Shown: in pieces, positions 10,350 to 34,900 of the stretch
How the letters are laid out: the number at the start of each line of letters is the position of its first letter
How positions within the stretch are numbered: the stretch's first letter is position 1
Assembly (NCBI GenBank): GCA_949358305.1
Contig: OX442318.1
Coordinates: forward strand, 730,501-794,500
DNA length: 64,000 nucleotides
Reading direction: 5' to 3'
DNA from: Strigamia acuminata
Lineage: Eukaryota > Arthropoda > Chilopoda > Geophilomorpha > Linotaeniidae
The notes under the pieces: model-generated
The model's database searches: none
What the model saw: the letters and a program-made list of their open reading frames with translations, nothing else
What the model was told of the DNA's origin: nothing
Program-made: the position numbers and the translations under genes

Positions 10350-11893
10350 GATTGGCAGTTTTCCAGGGTTGGCACCGGGCGTTGCCCGCCACACCTGGTG
10401 ATTGGTGATCGATTTGTTCTTCCGCGTTTGGTTTTATTAGCGCGATATCTTTTTTTCCCGTCTTTTTGTTTGACTTTGTCGGGCAATTACGTGTTTGTTT
10501 TGGGTGGTTTTGCCACGTTTCGGTGGCCGGTGCTGCCATCTTGTGTTTGGTTTGCTCGCGAAGAGTGTTTTTGCAATTATTTCTAATTGGTTTTCAGGCG
10601 TGGGTAATTGATTTCGGGCGGCGACCGGTTTGTAATTATTTGATAGGCGTTTTTAGAGAAACGAACAAAAAAATTGTAATCGTTTTAAAACGTTTTGCAA
10701 ACTAATTATAATTGTTTTCAGGCGTGTTTAATTGTCTGTGAGCTGTTTTCGATCGTTTTCCCGCTTCTTTTCGTCGGCTTTCACACGTTTTAATCATTTT
10801 AAATCGTTTTCCAGCCATTTCCTAGCATTTACCAGTCGTTTTGACCTTTAAAAATTGTTCTACAGCGATTTTACACAGTTTTAAACGTTTAAAATTGTTT
10901 TACAGCCATTTTACACAGTTATAATCATGTAAAATCATTTTACAGCCATTCTGATCATTTAAAACTATTTTACAGCCGTTCTGGTCATTTAAAACTATTT
11001 TACAGCCGTTCTGGTCATTTAAAATCGTTTTACAGCCGTTTCATGTGTTTAAAACGTTTTCCAGCCACATTTAATCGTTTTTCAGACATTTTCAATTGTT
11101 TCCAGTCATTTTCAATCATTTTCCAGCCATTTTCCATCATTTTTTAGTCATTACTCATCATTTTCCACCCATTTCAATGACTTAAAATCATTTTCCACCC
11201 ATTTCAATGACTTAGAATTATTTTCCAGCCATTTTCCATCGTTTTCCACCCATTTCAATGACATAAAATCATTTTCCACCCATTTCCCATCGTTTTCCAG
11301 TCATTTCTCATCGTTTTCCACCCATTTCAATCACTTAAAACCGATTTTTAGCCATTTCCCATCGTTTTCCAGTCATTTCTCATCGTTTTCTAGTCAATTC
11401 TCATCGTTTTCCACCCATTTTAATGACCAAAAATCATATTTCAGCCATTTCCCATCGTTTTCCACCCATACCAATGACTTAAAATCATTTTCCACCCATT
11501 TCTCATCGTTTTCCACCCATTTCAATCACTTAAAACCAATTTGCAGCCTTTTCAATGATTTAAAATCGTATTCCATCCATTTAAATCATTTATAAGAACC
11601 ATCTCCCATGCACTCCAAACAAATCCTACCCATACTCCCAACATTCCCAACCACTTAAACCCCTTTAACCCCCATCAATCCCCCAGCCATTTAAAACCTT
11701 TTAAATATCTCCAATAACCTTCAAAAAATCAAAACGGTGTTTTATTCATTCCATTCCACTCCCCCCCTCCCTCCCCGCCTGATTTTGACAATTGATCCAG
11801 GAAGAAATACCCAATCAACCGCCGAATAAATCCCAAATCGATCGCCAGGTATCCCCAAACCCAAATCAAAAAAAAAAAAAAAAAAAAAAAAAA
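10322..11893. repeat. A/T-rich region: poly-T, ~30-bp degenerate array, poly-A
   Basis: A T-tract of about 29 bases starts at 10322 and an A-tract of about 25 ends at 11893. Between them, 10680-11600 is a degenerate array with a period near 30 bp (TTTTACAGCCGTTCTGG and TTTTCCACCCATTTCAATG variants). An isolated 48-bp open stretch at 11801-11848 flanked by AG and GT has the wrong phase for PDE4. I see no gene. Confidence 0.6.
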
Positions 11894-12302
11894 TCAGCAC
11901 TAATTAAAAATGGCGTCACCAGGTGCGTCCATCTATCTCTGTATTTGGAAACGCAGGAACTCGAGCACGTGGTCGCGCATTGGGGCGTGGCGCGTTCCAT
12001 TCGCGCTCGGCGGGGGTGTGTCGGGTCGGACAGTGTTTTGATGGGGAACGGTCGGATCGATTCGATCGTCGGTCGAGGGTAGGGGTGGCGAGTCGCCGGA
12101 TCGATCGATGTGGATGAGTGGAAAGTGCACGTGACGCGTTGGGATCGCGAGCGAGCGTTGCACGACGTCGTCTCCATCTTATTTGCTCGGCACGTGATCG
12201 GGGCGCCGCGCCGGACGTCGCCGAACGCGAACGCGAACGCGAATCGCGAACGCCGTGGTCAGGCGTGGCGTCGCTGCGTCGCATCACTCGAGAGAACGCA
12301 CG

Positions 12303-26436
<14,134 letters not shown>

Positions 26437-26959
26437 CTAAAAGGACGCGTGCGTCGAACACTGCAAAAGGTGAAGAAATTTTTCAAGTGGAAATAAGAAT
26501 TGACAAAGGAGCCTGGAAAGGCTTAAGTTGCAGTATATGGCCATGACACTGGTTTTTCCTCCCGCCATTCCCATGGCGCGCGTATCGGCGCATGCGTAGA
26601 CGTCAACAAAGTGTCGTCGAGTCCGTCGGGACGGATTGGATTGATGGATTGATTGAGAGAAGTGCCTCGAACCAATTAGCCGGCAGCCCACACACATACA
26701 TATAAAGAAACATGTATATAATGCATGTAAATAGAAGACAATGGATCCTTCAATATGTGATAGATTAACAATGTATACACCACGCCCACTTTTGTGATTT
26801 TTACTCATTTTTAATTCGTTTTCGTCAAGTCAGAACAGCTTTTCGTTCAGGGGCGAAACGAGAAAGAAGAAATTCGGCCCGGGATCACGTCGGGGCCGGA
26901 TTCAGGTATCGCAGGGTGCTAAGCTACAACAAACGTGGGGACCTTTTATGCAAGGCCGG
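26437..26959. other. PDE4 3' flank
   Basis: Presumed 3' untranslated region followed by intergenic DNA. I see no clean AATAAA close to the stop. From about 26895 the sequence GGGGCCGGATT may be the left arm of a composite element whose inverted partner is ATCCGGTCC near 27620. Confidence 0.4.
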
Positions 26960-27463
26960 CAGTGGCGGTTTTAAGGCAAGGCGAAACTTAAGGTTCTTCT
27001 TAACTGGTAGTGCGAGGCTGCTTCAGAAAAATGTCTAATATGGCATTAAGTGACACCAGTAAGGGGTGCGAGCAAACATCTTAAAAGCCATGGGCGTGCC
27101 GCCTGCTTCAATTGTTTAGAAGCACAGGCCTAGAGCCTTGCAGCCTCGGGCCTCGCAGCCTAGGGTTTAGCAGCCTAGGGTTTAGCAGCCTAGGGACTCG
27201 CAGCCTAGAGCTTTGCAGCCTAGGGCCTCGCAGCCTAGGGCCTCGCAGCCTAGGGCCTCGCAGCCTAGGGCCTCGCAGCCTAGGATCTTGCAGCCTCGGG
27301 CCTCGCAGCCTCGGGGTCTTAGGATCCTTACTTTTCTTTTAATGAAAATCAGTCATCATGTTTTACTGATGTCAAGGAATATCAGTAAAACGTGATTTTT
27401 TTACAGTTAGGGAGGAGAGGGCATCTTGTGCCTGGGGTCTCGCAGAAGCTAAAGCCGCCACTG
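26960..27463. mobile_element. Probable MITE with CAGTGGCGG termini
   Basis: CAGTGGCGGTTTTA at the left is mirrored by TAAAGCCGCCACTG at the right. CAGTGGCGG termini occur in hAT-like elements. Flanking 8-mers do not match, so no target duplication is proven. The interior carries a 15-bp tandem array. Confidence 0.5.
27120..27310. repeat. 15-bp tandem array
   Basis: About 12 copies of GCAGCCTAGGGCCTC with small changes. Because 15 is a multiple of three, the array is open as a five-residue peptide repeat, but there is no gene context. Confidence 0.9.
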
Positions 27464-28598
27464 AACCGTTTTGCCGCCCCAAGAAGAAATAGTCTTGCAC
27501 GTCCGACATGACTTTCGTGCGCAATTTTCGTATTCCCACCAATGTTCCATCCCTTTTTTTACTATGGGGTCCCATTATTGTGGGGCCCTAAGCTGTAGCA
27601 TCTTTAGCCTATACGTTAATCCGGTCCTGGATGATGTAAAGTTCTTCGCTTTGAGCGGAACTTGAGGCCCTTTGTGGGATGTCCGAATAGCCGACCGGTC
27701 GATCTGCCCCTGTTTTCTTTCCTACTACCTGGAATTCAACAGATCTTGTCGTGTTTTGTGGCAAAACGCTGTTTTGTACATCCGTCGTGCCGTACCTGCT
27801 TTGCTCGTGCTACATACAAGCGGACTTCTTCCGGTTTTATTTATTTCTCGTTTTCCTTTGTTCCGGACGGAATGAGTGGGCGTGCGGTCGAGTAGAACCG
27901 GAAAATAATCCCTGTCGATTTGTCTCAGCCACTAACTCCTGCCAAGCCGAGTAGAACTTTCTATTCGGATTTTAAACACGAAGAAACAAAAAGATGTAAA
28001 CGCTCATCTCGGCTGGCTGGATTTGATTCATTCGTTCACCGTATCTCCGCTAGTCTTGAACTATGGCCGTTGTTGCCTTACACCACCATCACCAATAAAG
28101 AAATTACGATTAATAAAATACTTGAATATTACTCGTCATGTGAAGTGTCCCATCTCGTTTTGGAGATGTAATCCACCCGAGTACAATCATCGACTCATCG
28201 AATCAATCGACCGAGGAGCAATAAGAAAAATTGCGTTTGATCTAGGATTCAATATCTGAAGGACTAAAAACTTGAGGCACAATAACAATAACTAGCTATG
28301 TCTCTGCTGAAGAGCCCATCATCCCAACTTGCATATGGGCCAACTCACTTCTTGATAAGCCACTAACTATAGTTTGCTCACAGAATCTTGACCTAAAACC
28401 ATTACTGCACACAATGCATTCACTTCTAAATAATCACTTTGCAGTTGTCGTGAAGATACCTGAACTGTTTGTAAGCCCATTGCTAAAAGCAGGAGCAAAC
28501 CGTCATTTGAGACCACGAATCTCGATGATTTTGGCTCAAGATTCTGTGCACTAACTGTAGGCTCTCCGGAATCTACCACCCTAGGCACGTGCCTAGTG
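27464..28598. other. Intergenic, no gene seen
   Basis: Unique-looking sequence with short chance frames only. No splice-consistent exon, RNA gene or clear array was found. Confidence 0.5.
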
Positions 28599-28829
28599 CA
28601 GGGGTCGGCAACCTGCGGCTCTTTCGATGTCAAGATGCGGCTCTCCAGTTCCATGCGCAAATATTAATAATTATATTATTTTATTTTCAAAACTCATAAA
28701 AAATATTATACTGCAAAAAAATCAAATACCATAATATTGAAACAAAAATGTTTGTGGCTCTTTAAAAACTGGGAAATTTTGTAAATTGTAGCTTTTGGCT
28801 CTTCCGTCTCAAAAGGTTGCCGACCCCTG
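28599..28829. mobile_element. hAT-type MITE with perfect 8-bp target duplication
   Basis: The ends CAGGGGTCGGCAACCT and AGGTTGCCGACCCCTG are perfect inverted repeats of 16 bp. Immediately outside, GCCTAGTG occurs on both sides (28591-28598 and 28830-28837), an 8-bp duplication diagnostic of hAT transposition. The 231-bp body is A/T-rich and does not code for protein. Confidence 0.93.
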
Positions 28830-28837
28830 GCCTAGTG

Positions 28838-30074
28838 TGCCTCATAGCAAATCCATCCCTGGTCTATCCGCCCTTGCTGAAGATCTTAAAACAATTCTGG
28901 ATGCAGTGGCAGCTAGGGAAGGGTGGACGGAGGGGCCTATGGCCCAGGGAGCACCAAGTGATTGTACACCGAAGTACTTGGTTCAACCTAGCAGCTAGAT
29001 GTGCATGAACTCAGAACCCGCTGTTGCACTTGTCACTTCGGAGTTTTAAACTTCTACCTCAGCAGTCCTCTCCGATAGAATGATATACATTCGCTCCGTA
29101 AACTTGGCTTTATTTGGGGGTCAGAAAGGAGCAGATGCCTCTGGTAGGAACTTGAGTTGAGGTCCTTTAGGTGTTGAGTCCTCGGTTTAATTTTTCATTT
29201 CAAATTAAAATCGAGGTGAGCTGAAGATCACCTGCCTTTTTGTTCGTATGTGCGGGTTTTTCGTCGACGAGCCTTCCTCCTACTTCCTTCCGAACATTTC
29301 TCTTCCCTTTTTAAAAGTCCCCCTCTTAACTATTTTTGTAAACGATTGTATTATATAAGAGTCTTCTCTTATTTTAAAACAAAATGGCGCTTTATGTGAA
29401 AACAAATTGAAAAAAAAAACTACTTAATTGTTGCCCTCATGGATTTTTTTTGATTGTGAGTTCTAGTACCTTAGGATTTTTATTCTTGTTAAATTCTACC
29501 AAAGAATTGATTAATATTTTTCAAGTGGTTTTATTTAATTCTCATTTTAGGTTTGTGTTTTGATGAGTGTATTTTTCTTCTTGACATAGTCGGTTCCTTC
29601 CCCAATGGTTTTGTACTCTTGTAAAGACATTTTTGTGATGTGCTTAATCAACTGTGTTAAGCATATTGCATGCATATCTATGAACATACTCGGTCATAAA
29701 ACTCCGTCTGTACATGCGTGCATATTTTCTGTTCCGATGAAAAAATAAATCCTGTACAGTGATGAAATGAAACTTTGTTTCCGTTTATTAAATGACTTCC
29801 GGCCTTTTCATGTTTTGTCTCAGGTGCCAAAATCTCTAATTCTGGCAGGGTGACCAAGATTTTACAATCAGAAACCGGGCCACCCATTGGCGATACAAAA
29901 TTGCCCAAAATGTTAGCTGTACAAACCAGAAATAATCTCTGCACACCTTCCTTCGAATGCCGGAACCAAAACTGCCAACGTATTTATGTTGAAGTGTGAA
30001 CATTTTAGCTTTATCTTGTTCTTATTAATCAAGAAGTTGTTGACTTTTCAGTGAAAGTTTGTATCTTATTACCT
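28838..30074. other. Intergenic, no gene seen
   Basis: No supported gene; open frames are short and lack splice context. Confidence 0.5.
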
Positions 30075-30553
30075 CGCTTTAAGCCGCATGCCGGTGTAGT
30101 GCAAGTTTTACTGGCAAGTCGAAAAACCCCGTTTCTACCGGCATGCTGGTATGATTGACTGAACAAGCCTAAACAAGCATATAAAGCATTTTTAGATGTC
30201 CAAAGTGTAGGAAATTATACTCTTTCCACACTCAAGAGGAGCCCTGGAATCTTGGCTCCCATTGGCCGAGCCATTTCACTTGTGTAGTGATACATAAAAA
30301 AAGACCCAAAACACCAGAATTGCATTATACAGATATACAGATATAAATAGAAGTACAGACATTGCAATAGATTTTCTGTTCTGACAGAGCAAGCGATCAA
30401 CTTAACAGACAGGCATTTTAAAATAAAAAGAACATAAAACTTTATTTTTTAAATGGAAATTACTTTTTATTCTAGAGTAACTTTAAATGTACATCACTTC
30501 AATCATTCCAAAAACCAAGTAAACCCATGTCCAATGGCATGCGGCTTAAAGCG
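30075..30553. mobile_element. MITE with CGCTTTAAGCCGCATGCC termini
   Basis: The left end CGCTTTAAGCCGCATGCC is exactly mirrored by GGCATGCGGCTTAAAGCG on the right. The 479-bp body contains a segment (about 30235-30295) similar to the palindrome inside the element at 31058. A related word, CGCTGTAAGCCGCATGCTG, occurs at about 20951 in a PDE4 intron. Confidence 0.8.
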
Positions 30554-31057
30554 ATTAATATGGACATGTGGTCACACTGGAAGTTTTGGCGTCCTGTGCA
30601 GTTTACACTATTTTGTCCAGGTGGTATGATAATCAGAATCTGCGTGTCAGAGATTTGAATCTTTCATAGGATTCGATTGGGATTCGGAAAGATTTAGATG
30701 ATTATTTTAATAAAAAAGTCGAAAATATTTTAACTATTGTCCAATTTCGACAAAAAAGTCCAAAATTTTATAAAATGTAAAGATTCAGGATTTGGAACAT
30801 GATTCGAAAGCTCGTATCAGAGATTCGGTTGAATGTCGTACCCCCTCACTTCGTCTTTTACCTTTGCATTATGGTACTTGAAATGGAACTTCTAGAAATC
30901 TATGCCAATAGAATGATGTGTCTCCATTCCAATTTGTCCTACATATTGATTAAAATTTATTTTATGAAAACACTGTAAGGAAAAGTGAAGAAACATTCAA
31001 GAAAAGGAACTTTCTCGTGTAAGTATCAAAAAGATATATCTAGACGCCCTATGGTGT

Positions 31058-31589
31058 GGGGCCATCCATTTAGAAGGTCACAGTCTTAGGGGGGAGGGAG
31101 GGGTAAGCCAATCTCGTGACAAATTGTGACATAGGGGGAGGGGGGGTTCTTGGAAATGTAACGTCACAAGCAAAGATCTTAATGCACATTTCATATATGC
31201 ACGTTACCCCCAAATTTCATCATCATCATAGCGAAATTCAAGACGTCACAGTGGTCATTTCATCAGCTGCATTGTTATTAGCAGCGCTGCTATAGTCCTC
31301 TGGTTCGACTCAAGAGGGTGCCCTTCTCCCATTGGCCGAGCCGCATTACTCCTACCTCATTTTTAGATCACTACACCAGTGATACAGCTCGGCCAATGGG
31401 AGAAGGGCACATGTACATGTACACATGTACATGTAAACCTATGCAAACCACAAAGACCTAATGATAATAAACCGTGACTGTGACATAGGGGGTAGGGGGG
31501 GTGAAGCTTAGCGTGACAGTAGTGTGACATGGGGGGAGGGGGGTCTAAAAAAAGCCGATTTTAGCGTGACGTTCTTTGTGGATGGCCCC
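31058..31589. mobile_element. MITE with GGGGCCATCC termini and an inner palindrome
   Basis: The left end GGGGCCATCCATTTAGAAGG and inverted right end GGGGCCATCCACAAAGAACG are similar over about 24 bases, followed on each side by G-rich TGACATRGGGGGAGGGGGG words. Inside, GTGCCCTTCTCCCATTGGCC (about 31320) and its complement (to about 31410) form a second foldback. This looks like one element inserted in another. Confidence 0.7.
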
Positions 31590-31900
31590 TGTTCTGGTAC
31601 GATTGGCACACCGGCATTTTGTCTCCTGATTAATTTGATGTCATCACCAGGCTGAAGTTGGCACCACATTCACATTTGTTCAAACTGCAGATAGAACAAA
31701 CCCCAATTTTTTTTTAGCACGGATTTCAATGGTTTTTCTTCTTAATAAATTGTGAAAAGCATAAGTCTCTATAATGGGCGGATGATCGGTAGTGATGATG
31801 TCGTAAAAAATGTGTTCTGCTGAGCTACAGCAATTCGACACCAGACTCCGCCATTCGCACCCCACATCCGGGAAACCATTTACCTCGGCCGCCATTAAAA

Positions 31901-34900
31901 ATGGAGCAAGCAGACGATGATTCTGACCAAGAATTCCACAACGATCTTCCACTACTAGCAAACGTAGACGAAATTTTAATCCGCCACTACGCAATCAGTC
32001 TATCGTGCGACTTCCCCAAAAAACAACTCTCCGGACACGTGATTCTATTTCTCGATTTCCTACCGCGAGAACGAAACGAGAATCGCACTCGACTCGTCCT
32101 CGACTGCAAAGACATCACGATCGAATCCGTCGAAAGCGTCAAATTCACCCAAAACGACGAATTCGACCGTATTTTACGCAATTCCAGCATCCACCAAGAA
32201 GAAAACATCGACCGATGGCTGAAAATGGCGCGAAAACCACTCAATTTCAAATTATCAGAGTGGAGCTTGAGTATTTGGAGCGAATGTGAATCGGCCAATC
32301 CGGAGGCTCCGGACGATTTTCGTGTCGTTTGCATCGGCTATCGCACGAACGAATCCGGGAGTTCGCTCACGTGGACTCGGGATCAAGATGGACGGTTTGG
32401 CGACGTCAATTGGACGTTAAAACGATTTTTTTAATGGAAAATGTATTTTTTTTTAGGTGTTGCGTGTTCACTCAAGGCGCTTTGATTAATAATCGGTCGC
32501 TGGTGCCGTGTCAAGAACCTCCGGTTGCTATGGCAACTTGGCAGAGCAAGATTGAGACTGAGGATGGTGTTGTTGTGTTGATGAGTGGAGATGAGGTTGG
32601 GGTTGTTAAGAGGCTTGCAAATGGTGCGGTTTTTAATTTTTGATGGGGTTTTGATTTTTTTTGATTATTTATTTATTTTTTTTTATTTTTTTTAGGGAGG
32701 ATTTGTCATTATTATTATACGAGGATTGTGTTGCCGATGTCTACTCTGGCTTTGGCTATTGGGTATTGGAGTTTTGCGGATGTTGTCACGGAAAATGAGG
32801 CGAAGAAGTCGTCGAAAGTTGAATTGTAAATTTATTTTAATCCTAAAAAGTGAATTTGACTAAAAAAAGTGAATTTTGACTTTTAAAAAGTTAATTTTGA
32901 CTTTAAAAAAGTGAATTTTGACTTAAAAAAAAGTGAATTTTGACTCAAAAATAGCGAATTTTTACTCAAAAAAGTGAATTTTGACTCAAAAAATTCAATT
33001 TTAGTCCAAAAAATTCAATTTTAGTCCAAAAAATTCAATTTTAGTCCAAAAAATTCAATTTTAGTCCAAAAAATTCAATTTTAGTCCAAAAAATTCAATT
33101 TTAGTCCAAAAAATTCAATTTTAGTCCAAAAAATTCAATTTTAGTCCAAAAAATTCAATTTTAGTCCAAAAAATTCAATTTTAGTCCAAAAAATTCAATT
33201 TTAGTCCAAAAAAATTAATTTTAATTGAAAAAATTCAAATTAAACTTTAAAAAACGCTCAATTTTGTCTCAAACAATTCAATTTGTATCCAAAAAATCCA
33301 ATTTTAATCAAAAACTAAACAACTCAAAGAAATACTGAATATTTTTTAATTTACATTACCCATTTCTTTCTCATTTTAAAATCAGATATTTGGATGACAA
33401 TTCAGACGAGAAATGTCTACACGAATTCTTCCCATGTCACGTAAAAAACGAATCAAACCGAACACTTCTCCCGTGTCGCCTCTTTGCGCCCGAAAAACAC
33501 CTCCAAACTGCCAAAAAAGTATTTAAAAATAAAGACAAAAAAATCTCCATTTCAACACTTCAACTTTTCCTCCAGGAACTTCTCGACAAAATTCCTCGAT
33601 ACATGGACGCCTGCAGTTCCTTATTGGGACGCCACCCGTTTCCCCGCCTCGACATCCTAGTGGCGCCGCGATGTTTCGGCAGCCTCGGCTTGGCAAATCC
33701 TCATCTACTATTCATCTCGCAGTCGTTACTTTGCGGCGACGGCACAATGGCGATCCACATCGCGCACGAATTGTGTCACTCGTGGTTCGGTCTATCGATA
33801 GGCGCTCTCGACTGGACGGAAGAATGGCTGAGCGAAGGTTTCGCCACTTATATGGAAGACCAAGTCCATTCGTTGGCTCTCAACGTAATCAAAACAATAC
33901 CTAGGGCCCTTAATATGCATGTTTTTTGTGTATAAAAAATAATTTTGTACAAAAAAAGGGAAGAAAAGTCCCATAAAACGATTTTTATACGTTTTTTGTA
34001 CAAAATAATTACATTTTTACACTCAAAATTGCATTTTTTGCGTAAAAAAGCTAAAAAAAAATATTTTTATGTTTTGTGCATGAAAACTTTATATTTTAAC
34101 ACGTCAAACTGCATTTCAACACGTCAAAAATGCATTTTAACACGTCAAAAATGCATTTTAACACGTCAAAAATGCATTTTAACACGTCAAAAGGCAATTT
34201 AACACGTCGAAATGCATTTTAACACGTTTCAAAATGCATTTTAAAACGTTTCAAAATGCATTTTAAAACGTCAAAAATTCATTTTAACACGTCAAAAGAC
34301 AATTTAACACGTCAAAATGCATTTTAACACGTTTCAAAATTCATTTTAACACGTCAAAAGGCAATTTAACACGTCAAAATGCATTTTAACACGTTTCAAA
34401 ATGCATTTTAAAACGTCAAAAATTCATGTTAACACGTCGAAATGCATTTTAACACGTTTCAAAATGCATTTTAAAACGTCAAAAATTCATGTTAACACGT
34501 CGAAATGCATTTTAACACGTTTCAAAATGCATTTTAAAACGTCAAAAATTCATTTTAACACGTCGAAATGCATTTTAACACGTTTCAAAATGTATTTTTA
34601 AACGTCAAACTGCTGAAAATTAATTTTTTTGGGCTAAAAATCGATCTACATTTTTATCATATTTTTCATAAATAAAAATTGATAAGAATTGATGGATTAA
34701 TTGCAGTGGAGCGAGAAAGAGCGTCACGAGCGATGCGAAATCCGTTCGTTGTTACGCCACCGGTTACTGGCCGTGGAAATGGAGAACACGGATGAAGAAT
34801 TACAAGTGCTGCGTCGCGATAACGACGAGAAAAAACTATCGAACGGGATGAACCCGTTGAAATGTTTCAGTCAAGTGCACTACTTGAAAGGTTACTTCCT

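Noticed and set aside
11801-11848. 48-bp open stretch flanked by AG and GT as an extra PDE4 exon
   Set aside because: Phase 0 on both sides does not fit phase-2 neighbours; likely chance.
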